This document shows positions 32,825 to 41,664 of a stretch of DNA of 55,769 nucleotides, piece by piece. Position 1 is the first letter of the stretch. Every line of letters begins with the position of its first letter. The stretch is from the NCBI GenBank assembly GCA_902779135.1, contig CACZAR010000001.1:1-55769 (forward strand), given 5' to 3'. The notes beneath the pieces are model-generated. The model worked only from the letters and a program-made list of their open reading frames with translations, did not search any database and was not told the origin of the DNA. The position numbers and the translations under genes are program-made. This DNA is from an uncultured Coriobacteriaceae bacterium. Lineage in GTDB: Bacteria > Actinomycetota > Coriobacteriia > Coriobacteriales > Eggerthellaceae.

Positions 32825-34249
32825 TTATGCCACGAGGAAGAACTTCACAAGGAAGATCAAGGCCAGGATGTAAGTCAGTGCATATTGCTTCGAGCCCTTG
32901 CCGCTTGTCAGGTTGATGACCGAGAAGGTGATCAGGCCGATGCCGATGGCGTGGCCGATCGAGCCGGAAATCGGCATGGCGATGAGCATAAGGGCAACGG
33001 GCACGGTCTGCTCGAGATCGTCGAAGTCGATGCTCTTGAGGCCGGACAGCATGACCACGCCGACGTAGATGAGGGCCGAAGACGTCGCAGCAGCGGGGAT
33101 GATGGCTGCGATGGGGGCCAGGAACAAGCACAGCAGGAACATGATGCCGCAAGTGAGGGCAGTCAGGCCTGTGCGGCCGCCAGCCTCGACACCTGAGGCC
33201 GACTCGACGAACGTCGTGACGGTCGACGTGCCGGTGCATGCGCCCACGACAGTGCCGATCGAGTCGGAGAGCAGCGCTTCCTTCATATTCGGCATCTTGC
33301 CGTTGTCGTCGAGCATACCTGCGCGGGCGGCGGTGCCGACGAGCGTGCCGATTGTGTCGAACATGTCGATCATGCAGAACGTCACGATGAGTGTGATGGC
33401 TGTGAACCAGCCCAGCTCGAGGAAGCCTGCGAAATTGAACTTGAACAACGTGAGGTTGACCATATCGCTGAACGCCGGAACCCACGAAGCGGTGGCCAGG
33501 CCTGCAAACGGGTCGGTGCCCAGGAACAACGCTTCGCCAGCCCAGTAGATGATCGATGCCACGAGCATGCCGAGGATGACAGCAGCCTTCACGCCACGAT
33601 GGGTCAGGAAGATGATGACGAACAGGCCGACGAACATCGTGACAACTGTGAGTACCATGCCGGGATATGCCGAAGTCATGGTGCTGGCAGCGCTGCCGGC
33701 GGTCAGGGAGCCGAAGAAGTCGCGCATGACATAGAACGGATTGCCTTCGATGTCGAACACGCCAGCGTTCGAGCCGACGCCGATGTTGAGCAGCATCATG
33801 CCGATTGCGGGCGCAATGCCCATGCGCACACCATAGGGAATTGCATCGACGATTTTCTCTCGTATGTTACATACCGTGAGTATGACGAACACGACGCCTT
33901 CAGCCAACACGATGACGAGCGCGGCCTGGAATGACGCAACGTATGACGCGCCTGTTATCGTGGCAATCTGCGCAACCACCACCGCAAGGAAGCTGTTCAG
34001 GCCCATGCCGGGAGCCAAGCAGAATGGCTTGTTCGCGAGGAAGGCCATGCAGATCATGGCGATGCCGGATGCCAGGCATGTTGCCAGGAAGACGGCGTTC
34101 CAGAGCTCATCACCGCCGGCACGCCAGCCGGTCAGCAGGTTCGGGTTCAAGGCGATGATGTATGCCATCGTCATGAACGTGGTGAGGCCAGCAATGATTT
34201 CGGTCCTTACCGAGGTGCCGTTCTCTTTCAGTTTGAATAGTGATTCCAC
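32825..34249 (-). CDS. NCS2-family purine permease (AzgA/PbuG type)
   Basis: 474 residues and about 12-14 membrane helices. It is a proton-coupled nucleobase permease of the AzgA/PbuG branch, expected to import hypoxanthine, guanine and adenine. Markers are VRTEIIAGLTTFMTMAYIIALNP, CLAPGMGLNSFLA, the TM8 segment VTFCMIDMFDTIGTLVGTA, and TGTSTVTTFVESASGVEAGGRTGL, where the substrate-binding Glu lies. The start is a GTG at 34249 (VESLFKLKENGTS) with GGAGGAG 6 nt upstream; longer upstream frames are not family-like. No purine riboswitch can be recognised in its leader. Fits with apt and guaB as purine salvage functions, although they are unlinked. Confidence 0.92.
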   Translation of the reverse strand: MESLFKLKENGTSVRTEIIAGLTTFMTMAYIIALNPNLLTGWRAGGDELWNAVFLATCLASGIAMICMAFLANKPFCLAPGMGLNSFLAVVVAQIATITGASYVASFQAALVIVLAEGVVFVILTVCNIREKIVDAIPYGVRMGIAPAIGMMLLNIGVGSNAGVFDIEGNPFYVMRDFFGSLTAGSAASTMTSAYPGMVLTVVTMFVGLFVIIFLTHRGVKAAVILGMLVASIIYWAGEALFLGTDPFAGLATASWVPAFSDMVNLTLFKFNFAGFLELGWFTAITLIVTFCMIDMFDTIGTLVGTAARAGMLDDNGKMPNMKEALLSDSIGTVVGACTGTSTVTTFVESASGVEAGGRTGLTALTCGIMFLLCLFLAPIAAIIPAAATSSALIYVGVVMLSGLKSIDFDDLEQTVPVALMLIAMPISGSIGHAIGIGLITFSVINLTSGKGSKQYALTYILALIFLVKFFLVA

Positions 34250-34367
34250 TTCAATCTCCTCCAGAGTCCCCTTGATACGACAGAACCCATTGTACTTTAA
34301 TAAGACAGCGACGAACCTTGGGAAGACTCGCAAATGAGAACGGTCTGTTTCAAGTTTTCGCGTAGGC

Positions 34368-34385
34368 CCCGACGTGGGGTTTTTC
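34368..34385 (+). terminator. Short hairpin with T run just upstream of the glutamine synthetase gene
   Basis: CCCC-GACGT-GGGG is followed by TTTTT, on the plus strand. Directly after it comes a TAATAT -10-like box for the next gene. It may stop transcription entering antisense from the permease region. Confidence 0.5.
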
Positions 34386-34423
34386 CTGTAATATAGGCGC
34401 AACCGAGAATCGAAGGGACCGAT

Positions 34424-36529
34424 ATGTCTTCAAACGTTTCTGAAATCTACGGCTCGCTCGTATTCAACGAGCACGTTATGGCCGAACGGTTGCCATCCGT
34501 CACGTACAAGGCGCTCATGCGCACCATCGAGCGGGGAGAGCCGCTCGACATCGAAGTTGCCAACGTCGTGGCGCATTCGATGAAGGAATGGGCCATCGAG
34601 AAGGGCGCGACGCACTACACGCATTGGTTCCAGCCTCTCACCGGCATCACCTCCGAGAAACACGACGGTTTCATCGATCCGATTTCCGACGGTCGTGCGC
34701 TCATGCGCTTCAGCGGCAAGGAGCTCATCCAGAGCGAGCCCGATGCGTCGAGCTTCCCCAATGGCGGATTGCGCGCAACGTTCGAGGCGCGCGGCTACAC
34801 TGCTTGGGATCCGACGAGCTTTGCGTTCATCAAGGACGAAGTGCTCTGCATCCCCACGGCGTTTTGCAGCTACACGGGCGAGGCGCTTGACGAGAAGACG
34901 CCGCTGCTGCGCTCGCGCGATGTCATCGAAGAGCAGCTCAACCGCGTGCTCGCATTGTTCGGCGAGCCATGGCGGCATATCGAGGTGACAGTCGGTTGCG
35001 AGCAGGAGTACTTCCTGATTTCGGAAGATTCGTACAAGAAGCGCCTCGACCTCATGCTCACGAACCGCACGCTGTTCGGCTATGCGCCGTGCAAGGGCCA
35101 GGAGCTCGAGGAGCATTACTTCGGCGCCATCCGTCCGACGGTCAACGAGTACATGAAAGACCTTGACGAGGAGCTGTGGAAGCTTGGCATTCCTGCCAAG
35201 ACAAAACACAACGAAGTGGCACCTGCCCAGCATGAGCTCGCGCCCATCTATGAGCGCGCGAACCGCGCAATCGACCACAACCTGCTGACCATGGAGAAGA
35301 TGCGTTTGCTGGCAAATCGCCATGGGCTGGTATGCCTGCAGCATGAGAAGCCGTTCGCAGGGATCAACGGTTCAGGCAAGCACGACAACTGGTCGCTTGC
35401 CGCAAATGGCAAGAACCTTCTCGAGCCGGGCGAGAACCCTATCGAGAACCTGCGATTTCTTGTGCTTCTGACCTGCATCATCGAAGCGGTTGATGAATAC
35501 CAGGAGCTGCTGCGCATGTCGGTCGCATCGGCGGGCAACGATCATCGCCTCGGAGCTCAGGAAGCTCCGCCGGCTATCGTATCGATCTTCCTGGGCGATG
35601 AGCTCTCGTCGATTGTCGATGCGCTCGTCAACGACCACGAGTCCGAATATGCAAGTGCGCATAAGGTGGCCATGGATCTTGGGGTGGCGGTGCTGCCCGC
35701 ATTCCTCAAGGACAACACCGACCGCAACCGTACGTCGCCGTTTGCCTTCACGGGCAACAAGTTCGAGTTCCGCATGCCCGGCTCATCGTGCAATCCCTCC
35801 GAAGCGAACACCATTTTGAACACGGCCGTGTCCAAGAGCCTCAAGGGTTTCGCGGATATCATGGAGGCGGCTGAGGATGAAGGCCAGGAGTTCGAGGAAG
35901 CGGTCATCGCCTGGATCAAGCAGACTTTGCGCGACCACGAGCGTATCATCTTCGACGGGAACGGCTATTCCGACGAATGGGCTGTAGAAGCCGAGCGCCG
36001 TGGTTTGGCCAACCACAAGACGACTGCCGACGCGCTGCCATGCCTGCTCGACCGCAAGAACATCGAGCTCTTTGAGGAATTCGGCGTTTTGAACGAGTCT
36101 GAGATTCGCAGCCGCTACGAAGTCAAACTTGAGAAATACAACAAGCTGATCAACATCGAGGCACGTGTCATGAAGCGCATGGTGCGGACGCTTTATCTGC
36201 CCGCCATTGCAGACTTTGCTGCCGAGGTCGCCGAAAACGTATGGAAGGTCAAGTCGGTTCTGCCGGAGGCCGACCTGTCTGCACAAGAGCGCATACTTGC
36301 AAAGCTGTCCGAAGGCGTGAAAAACATCGATGCCTTGCTCGCCGAGCTCGACGAAACGCATCACACCGTTCGTGCGCTCGAGGATCAGCAGGAATGCGCG
36401 AACCGCAACGCCTACGAAGTCGTGCCCTTGATGCAGCGCCTACGTGCTGAGGTCGACAACCTCGAGATTATCGTGAGCGCCAAGCATTGGCCTGTGCCGA
36501 ACTACAACGAAATCCTGTTCTACGCTTAG
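34424..36529 (+). CDS. Glutamine synthetase, type III
   Basis: Makes glutamine from glutamate, ammonia and ATP; a cytoplasmic dodecamer of the GSIII class (sometimes glnN). The 701-residue length is diagnostic, since GSI has about 470. So are the GSIII motifs HYTHWFQPLTGITSEKHDGF, KHNEVAPAQHELAPIYE, FAGINGSGKHDNWSL and NDHRLGAQEAPPAIVSIF. The C-terminal 100 residues form the helical extension found only in this class. It is monocistronic, with GAAGGGACC before the ATG and a TAATAT -10 candidate around 34388. No adenylylation Tyr site of the GSI type is expected. Adjacent genes do not suggest a nitrogen operon. Confidence 0.96.
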   Translation: MSSNVSEIYGSLVFNEHVMAERLPSVTYKALMRTIERGEPLDIEVANVVAHSMKEWAIEKGATHYTHWFQPLTGITSEKHDGFIDPISDGRALMRFSGKELIQSEPDASSFPNGGLRATFEARGYTAWDPTSFAFIKDEVLCIPTAFCSYTGEALDEKTPLLRSRDVIEEQLNRVLALFGEPWRHIEVTVGCEQEYFLISEDSYKKRLDLMLTNRTLFGYAPCKGQELEEHYFGAIRPTVNEYMKDLDEELWKLGIPAKTKHNEVAPAQHELAPIYERANRAIDHNLLTMEKMRLLANRHGLVCLQHEKPFAGINGSGKHDNWSLAANGKNLLEPGENPIENLRFLVLLTCIIEAVDEYQELLRMSVASAGNDHRLGAQEAPPAIVSIFLGDELSSIVDALVNDHESEYASAHKVAMDLGVAVLPAFLKDNTDRNRTSPFAFTGNKFEFRMPGSSCNPSEANTILNTAVSKSLKGFADIMEAAEDEGQEFEEAVIAWIKQTLRDHERIIFDGNGYSDEWAVEAERRGLANHKTTADALPCLLDRKNIELFEEFGVLNESEIRSRYEVKLEKYNKLINIEARVMKRMVRTLYLPAIADFAAEVAENVWKVKSVLPEADLSAQERILAKLSEGVKNIDALLAELDETHHTVRALEDQQECANRNAYEVVPLMQRLRAEVDNLEIIVSAKHWPVPNYNEILFYA

Positions 36530-36569
36530 TTAACGTTATTGCGTATTTACTGGCCTTTTGTCGCGCTGT

Positions 36570-36612
36570 TCCCTTCGAGTGATAGAGTAACCATATCTAT
36601 CACTCGAAGGGA
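36570..36612. promoter_or_regulatory. Perfect 17-bp inverted repeat overlapping the RBS of the ExbB-like gene
   Basis: TCCCTTCGAGTGATAGA (36570-36586) and its exact complement (36596-36612) flank GTAACCATA. The right arm contains the GAAGGGA of the Shine-Dalgarno, seven bases before the ATG. A weak TTGTCG-N17-GATAGA promoter would place the left arm at -10/+1. It can act as a DNA operator, or as an RNA stem hiding the ribosome-binding site. Confidence 0.8.
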
Positions 36613-36618
36613 GCTTCA

Positions 36619-37623
36619 ATGGGTGTTTCTGCGGCCCAGTCATATCTGAGCGACATCTTGCACGTGGTATCTCAAGGGCTTCTGATACCGACGATATTGC
36701 TACTGCTCGGGTTCATTGCTTATGCGCTGTTCTGTATTGGCAGCGTTGTGTCTGAATATTTCACGGAGCGGAAGAACTTTCAGGTGCAAATGCCCAAGTT
36801 CCTTGCCGCGCTCATGGCGGCAGGGCAAGATGAGATTCCCGATGTTATCAAGAAATCAGGCCTGTTGAAGCGTCAAAAAGCTGCACTGCTGACAGTGTAC
36901 GATTACCGCACGCTTCCGGGCGATGCACTCGTGGCGCTTATCCGCCGTTTGGTCAGCGAAGAGGAAACCCGTTACGATCGCATAGCTGGCCGCAACAACA
37001 TGGCTGCGCGCGTGTCACCTATGGTTGGCCTCATGGGCACGCTGATTCCACTTGGTCCGGGCATCGAGGCGCTTGGCCGTGCCGATACCTCCGCACTGTC
37101 TAGCTCCTTGCTCATCGCGTTTGATACGACGGTCGCCGGCTTGGTTGTTGCAGCGATCTGTTTGATAATCGGCAAGATCCGTACAAACTGGTATGGCAAC
37201 TACATGTCGGCACTCGATTCTGCCATGGCGACGATGCTGCAGAAGATCGAGGACATGCGCGCTTCCGGCGAAATCACTATTGAAGAGCCGAGCGATTACG
37301 CGTTCCTTTACGAAAGCGGCCATACGAAATCCGCTGTAGTAAAAGCTGATACTGATCAAGTTGCGGATTCCGAAAAAGGGCTTGGTGTTGATGCGGTTGA
37401 CGATGAGCGCGTCGAGCGAGCGGCTCGTGCGGCTTTGCGCGTCGAAAACGCTACGCGCCCAGAGCGCGTCGAGACATCCGAGCAGATCCGCTATTCCGAA
37501 GCGTCTGCGGTTGAGGAGGGCTTATCGCGCCAACAACCCGTATTCGAGCTCAAGCAGCCAGTTCGTCTGGGCGAGGTCGTCCCACGAAGAAATGGCGGCT
37601 CGTTCGACTTGCCGAGAGATTAG
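36619..37623 (+). CDS. MotA/TolQ/ExbB-family proton-channel subunit
   Basis: 334 residues with three main membrane spans (about 15-45, 130-155 and 162-190). The MotA_ExbB core has the consensus blocks MAARVSPMVGLMGTLIPLGPGIEAL and SSSLLIAFDTTVAGLVVAAICLIIG. A cytoplasmic loop of about 80 residues separates span 1 from span 2, and a long charged C-terminal tail of about 110 residues (rich in Glu, Arg and Val) is cytoplasmic. Such proteins form pentamers around a dimer of a one-helix partner and turn proton or sodium flow into torque or force. The DUF2149 gene 9 nt downstream fits the partner. An inverted repeat covers the ribosome-binding site. Confidence 0.88.
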   Translation: MGVSAAQSYLSDILHVVSQGLLIPTILLLLGFIAYALFCIGSVVSEYFTERKNFQVQMPKFLAALMAAGQDEIPDVIKKSGLLKRQKAALLTVYDYRTLPGDALVALIRRLVSEEETRYDRIAGRNNMAARVSPMVGLMGTLIPLGPGIEALGRADTSALSSSLLIAFDTTVAGLVVAAICLIIGKIRTNWYGNYMSALDSAMATMLQKIEDMRASGEITIEEPSDYAFLYESGHTKSAVVKADTDQVADSEKGLGVDAVDDERVERAARAALRVENATRPERVETSEQIRYSEASAVEEGLSRQQPVFELKQPVRLGEVVPRRNGGSFDLPRD

Positions 37624-37632
37624 GGGCGTGCC

Positions 37633-38004
37633 ATGTCGAGCTATTACGGTTCGAGCGGGTCATTCCGCCCAGCAAAACAAGTCGAGGAAGTCGATCCCAT
37701 GTCGTCGTTGGGTAACATCGGCGATATCATGCTCGTGTTTGCGTGCGGTCTCATGGTCGCGCTCGTCGTGGCATGGAACGTCGACTTGGGCAAATTCACC
37801 CAGGTGCAGATGGACCAGGAGATTCAGCAAGACGACATCGAGCAGATCACCGAGCAGCTCTACGGCGAAGGCAATGCATTCGTCGAGAAGGGCACGGTTT
37901 ACCAAGATCCTGTAACGGGCAAGTATTACCTGGTCGAAGACGAATCTTCAAGCTCATCAGCAGGAGGCTCAGGTCAAAACGGCTCGCCGAGCGAAAACGG
38001 CTAG
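37633..38004 (+). CDS. DUF2149 protein, putative ExbD/MotB-like partner
   Basis: 123 residues. A short cytoplasmic N-terminus (SSYYGSSGSFRPAKQ) leads into one membrane helix whose start reads NIGDIMLVFACGLMVALVVAW. An Asp (residue 31) at the head of a Leu/Val/Phe helix is what ExbD, TolR and MotB use as proton carrier. An extracellular part with a GTVYQDPVTGKYYLVEDE motif and a Ser/Gly-rich tail follows. DUF2149 proteins are known beside MotA/ExbB-like genes in methanogenic archaea and some anaerobes, with no assigned function. It lies between the ExbB-like gene and the giant surface protein gene (9 and 18 nt gaps), so the three are almost certainly co-transcribed. Confidence 0.8.
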   Translation: MSSYYGSSGSFRPAKQVEEVDPMSSLGNIGDIMLVFACGLMVALVVAWNVDLGKFTQVQMDQEIQQDDIEQITEQLYGEGNAFVEKGTVYQDPVTGKYYLVEDESSSSSAGGSGQNGSPSENG

Positions 38005-38022
38005 CCGGGCGAAAGGGGCACG

Positions 38023-41000
38023 TTGGCAGCTGAGGTTAAACATCCGTTGTTGTTCAGGGCGATTCGGATCGTCCTGGTGTTCTCGCTCGTATTCTGGAGT
38101 TCGCTCGGAGTTGAGTGGGCTCTAGCGTTCGGCGCGGATGATGATACGGTTGGAGCTCAAGCAGACACCCAGCAACCGTCTTCTGCCGAGAATCCAGGAA
38201 CTGGCGTTGGTACGTCAAGCGAATCAGGCGACGGTTCGAATAACGGAAACGGTTCCGGCAACACGAACGATGTGCCAGGTACCGATACTGGTGGAACGGG
38301 CGGCAATACGTCGACGACTCCGACCGAAGATGAGTTGCAGCACGAGCGAGACGTTGCTGCTGCGCAGGCGGTCATCGATGCGATAGTCGAGCTGCGCGGT
38401 GCAACAGCCGACGACAGGGCGCGCGTTGACGCCGTGTTGGCGCAGCTGGCCAGTTTGACCCCTGAACAACAAGCGCTTGTTCCCGATGCGGTGAAACAGG
38501 AGCTGCAAGACATATCCAATCATGTTGACGAGCTCATCGCCGAACGTGACAACAACGAAGATGAGTTCACCGAGGAAGAGCGCTTTATTGCATCGAAGCA
38601 CAGCGAGGGCACGCTCGTCGATATCGAAGCATGGTCGCTCGACGAAGACGATCCAGGCTCCGAATATGCGAAGGAGCCTATTCGCAACGTGCGGCAGACG
38701 GCCGATGAGCAGGGCTACCAGACGCCGAAGATAAGCACAATCAACGGTATGCTCCAAATCATCGCAGTTCCCAAATGGCAAAGCGATACCGAGCTCGAAA
38801 GCGACTGGAAGCCGAAGGCGCTCAAAGCCGATTTCCTCAAATGGTCCGTCGTGGGCAACGAAGGCTATGCCGAAGTGCAGACGGACGGCGGTGTCTTGAC
38901 TGTCAAGTCGTTGAGCGAGGGGTCGTTCCTGGTCACCTGTACGGTCGACGATGGCAAGAACGAAAAGGGCGAGCAGGTCGGCACCGACTACACCAACTTG
39001 ATTTACAGCGATTTCTCGGATGAATATCCTGGCAAGAGCTTCACTGTCATGTTCAGCGTCGAGGTGCTCGGGCCGTACATCGATATCGAATTGCTCCAAT
39101 CAGATGGCACTACATGTGCGGGCCTCGAATCGCTCAGCCTTACGACCGAGCAGCTCAAGTCGTATGCATTCCAGGCGAATGTGCGCGTTTACGATCAAGT
39201 CAAAGAAGGCGCGATCGACGAGTTCCGCTGCACGTCGACGTTGGGTTTGAAGGAAGCTTCGGCAGCGAAATATGGCGAGTTGTTCGACGACCTGACATGG
39301 CAGGTGCTTGATGCCGACCGTAATCCCGTCGATGAGCGCATCGCGACGATTTCGGACATGGGCGTGTTGGAGTTCAAGGGCGATATCGACAAGGATGGCC
39401 CAATCATTGTGCGCGCATCGTCGCCAAACGGCTTCAACCAGAATCCAGCCTCAGCTGAGGTGAGGATTGGCACCTGGGTCGAGGATCCGCAGGGCGAATC
39501 GCATCCGCAGGAAACGTTGCGCATCACATCGAATGCTCGTGTTGATGGTGCAGCCAACGAAGAAGATGCTGCTGCTTCGAGCGAGGCGACTGAGCCCAAT
39601 CCCGAGAATAACAGCCCTGAGGGCGAAGATGCCTCGACGAACGAAGAGCCCAATGTTCCAGGTGATGGCGCAGAAGGCACCGATGCGGAAGGCGCTGAGC
39701 AAAACGATTCCGAGAAAGCTCAAGCCATCGACAAGATTTATACCGTGGCCCAGATCGAGGCATTGGGGAAGAACGTTGAGACGTTTACCATGCAAGGTTC
39801 TGATGGCCTCATGACGGTCAGGGGCGAAGGCGTCAGCCTCAAGTTGCTTCTTGCAGATGCAGGCATCACCGACCTCACCCAGGTGAAATCCATTGACTTC
39901 ATCGACTACACCGGAGCGAGCACGTCCGTTACATGGGCCGACATCTCATCAGGGACACAAGAGCCGTTCGTTGCAGTGCGTTCACGCGTGCTAACTGAAA
40001 AAGAGGGCTCGAACGAAGGTACTGCAGGCGTCGACGACCCAGGCAATGCTGACGGCTCAGGCGATGCCGAGCTGCTTGACAATACGCGGTTCCGCCTGCT
40101 GTTCTACGGTTCGGCTTCGATCGATCCCAACGCGCTCCGATGGATCAAGCATATTCGCGTCAACGTCGCCTCAGACGAAGGCAGCTCGGAAGAAAGCGAT
40201 TTGGCAGTGCGTGTCGATTACGTGCCAGTGCCTCGCGGTAAGCAGGCTGTGTTGTCGGCCATTCCCAGCCAAGCCATTGGAAGCGCGCGCTTCGGATTCA
40301 GCTGGGAGACATCGGCTGATGGCGAAAACTGGACGCCCGTGCCCAACGGGGAAGTGCAGACGCTACGCCTCATGACCGATGATTCGCAAATCGGGCGCTG
40401 GTACCGTGTGGTGCTCGAGACTGACATGCTCGATCCTCAAACAGGTGAATCGCTCGAGGCGACATCGAAACCGGTTCAAATCAAAGAGGGCAGTGGGTTC
40501 ATGGCCATTTTGGCGTACGATCCGCCCGTCGCAGGTCAAACGGCGATTTTCCAATCGAGCGTCGAAGCGTATGTCGATGGCCAGCAGATATCGATTGATC
40601 CTGCCCAGCTCAAATACGAGTGGCAAAAGTCAGAAGACGGAGGTGCTTCGTGGCAGCGCATCGACGGTGCGACAGGACCTTCGTTTGCAGTGCCAACTGA
40701 GCCGATTGCCGAGCAGAAGCCTGCAGCAAATGCGGGCGATGACAAAAGCGATGCAGGAAGCGACGCTGCGCAGGAGCCTGAGCCGGTCACGCTTATCTAT
40801 GTGCGCGTCGTTGTGACTACGACCGATACAAGGATTCCCGAACAGGCGCGAATCGCCGAATCGAATGCGCAACCATTGACCGTTCGTGTGGGTGGCGGCG
40901 ACGATCCGAACTCCGACAACTCGGGTACGAATGACGACGTTGATCAACAAGGAAGCGCGCCGCAACTCCCCATCGACGAGCAGTCTCCTGCTGCGCAAGC

Positions 41001-41439
41001 GCCCATTCCGCCGACAGCTGGTTCGATTGACGGCATGACTGAGATCACGAACATCCACGTCGACAACACGCCGAGGCCGTCCGTGACCCAAGAGCCCACG
41101 TCGAACCCCGTCACCCCTCAGCAAACGCAGCCAGAGCAGGCTCCAGCTCAAGCCTCATCTGCAGTGAACGCTCAGGAAATAAAGCCTGACGAACTGCTGA
41201 TCAATCCCGAGATCACGGCGCTCGTGCAAGAGCAGGAGGCAGCTATAGACAAGGCGGTCACCAACTCCAGGCCGGGTGCTCGGTGGACTCAGCTTTCCAC
41301 GGTCGAACCGACGAACGACGACGTGCGCCGCATCCTTGCGGACAATCCGTTCGCCCCATTCGCAATTCCTCTTGGCTTGGGCATCGCGGTTGCTGGTGGC
41401 CTCGAGAAACTCCTCGCTTTCCGCCGCGAAATCGACTAG
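38023..41439 (+). CDS. Giant surface protein with Ig-like domains, C-terminal anchor
   Basis: 1138 residues. A signal sequence (FRAIRIVLVFSLVFWSSLG, cleavage near ALAFGA) is followed by a Ser/Gly/Thr/Asn-rich spacer (40-100), a helical stretch (105-190), beta-rich domains, and an acidic spacer (510-565). A domain near 571-720 (YTVAQIEALGKNVETFTMQG, GVSLKLLLADAGI) resembles degenerate molybdopterin-oxidoreductase-like folds. Two Ig-like domains (735-960) carry the WETSADGENWTPV and WQKSEDGGASWQRI motifs. A Pro/Gln-rich spacer leads to a C-terminal helix (FAIPLGLGIAVAGGLEKLL) and an Arg-rich end. There is no LPXTG. The start is a TTG at 38023 behind AAAGGGG. Operon position suggests it is the part moved or sensed by the ExbB/DUF2149 pair. 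Function unknown. Confidence 0.82.
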   Translation: MAAEVKHPLLFRAIRIVLVFSLVFWSSLGVEWALAFGADDDTVGAQADTQQPSSAENPGTGVGTSSESGDGSNNGNGSGNTNDVPGTDTGGTGGNTSTTPTEDELQHERDVAAAQAVIDAIVELRGATADDRARVDAVLAQLASLTPEQQALVPDAVKQELQDISNHVDELIAERDNNEDEFTEEERFIASKHSEGTLVDIEAWSLDEDDPGSEYAKEPIRNVRQTADEQGYQTPKISTINGMLQIIAVPKWQSDTELESDWKPKALKADFLKWSVVGNEGYAEVQTDGGVLTVKSLSEGSFLVTCTVDDGKNEKGEQVGTDYTNLIYSDFSDEYPGKSFTVMFSVEVLGPYIDIELLQSDGTTCAGLESLSLTTEQLKSYAFQANVRVYDQVKEGAIDEFRCTSTLGLKEASAAKYGELFDDLTWQVLDADRNPVDERIATISDMGVLEFKGDIDKDGPIIVRASSPNGFNQNPASAEVRIGTWVEDPQGESHPQETLRITSNARVDGAANEEDAAASSEATEPNPENNSPEGEDASTNEEPNVPGDGAEGTDAEGAEQNDSEKAQAIDKIYTVAQIEALGKNVETFTMQGSDGLMTVRGEGVSLKLLLADAGITDLTQVKSIDFIDYTGASTSVTWADISSGTQEPFVAVRSRVLTEKEGSNEGTAGVDDPGNADGSGDAELLDNTRFRLLFYGSASIDPNALRWIKHIRVNVASDEGSSEESDLAVRVDYVPVPRGKQAVLSAIPSQAIGSARFGFSWETSADGENWTPVPNGEVQTLRLMTDDSQIGRWYRVVLETDMLDPQTGESLEATSKPVQIKEGSGFMAILAYDPPVAGQTAIFQSSVEAYVDGQQISIDPAQLKYEWQKSEDGGASWQRIDGATGPSFAVPTEPIAEQKPAANAGDDKSDAGSDAAQEPEPVTLIYVRVVVTTTDTRIPEQARIAESNAQPLTVRVGGGDDPNSDNSGTNDDVDQQGSAPQLPIDEQSPAAQAPIPPTAGSIDGMTEITNIHVDNTPRPSVTQEPTSNPVTPQQTQPEQAPAQASSAVNAQEIKPDELLINPEITALVQEQEAAIDKAVTNSRPGARWTQLSTVEPTNDDVRRILADNPFAPFAIPLGLGIAVAGGLEKLLAFRREID

Positions 41440-41500
41440 TGTTGAATGCTGTGATGTGAAGGCGCGGTCGCTTTCCGATTTAAGAGCGTTTCTATTATGG

Positions 41501-41620
41501 TCCGGCCAAAGAACCGGGCGATTCGGGGGCGAAGCCGCTTGCGAGGCACCATCTTTGCATTACGTAGATAAGCCGAGTTGCCGTAGGCGAGCCTCCGAAT
41601 CGCCCGGTTCTTTGGCCGGA
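41501..41620. repeat. 120-bp element with 30-bp complementary arms
   Basis: 41501-41530 pairs with 41591-41620, with the outer 26 bp perfect and one G-T pair inside. The outer end reads TCCGGCCAAAGAACCGGGCG. The 60-nt interior can form two small GCC/GGC hairpins, giving a branched fold. It sits between the giant surface protein gene and cimA. No T tract or target duplication is seen, so it may be a MITE relic, a bidirectional terminator or a structured RNA. Confidence 0.8.
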
Positions 41621-41652
41621 TCAATTCCCCTTCCCGCTAGCGCACGTTGGAG

Positions 41653-41658
41653 TACAAT
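41653..41658 (+). promoter_or_regulatory. -10 box placed for a leaderless cimA mRNA
   Basis: TACAAT followed by exactly six bases and the cimA ATG (41665). A GGAG 12 nt before the ATG is too distant for a good Shine-Dalgarno. No clear -35. Confidence 0.4.
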
Positions 41659-41664
41659 AGCGCA

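Noticed and set aside
34250..34423. Purine riboswitch upstream of the NCS2 permease gene
   Set aside because: The minus-strand leader lacks the conserved three-way-junction sequences of purine riboswitches; only a TACAAT -10-like box and a Shine-Dalgarno are visible.
41501..41620. Integron attC site or insertion-sequence remnant
   Set aside because: Arms are near-perfect rather than attC-like with bulges; no core sites, integrase, transposase fragment or target duplication is visible.
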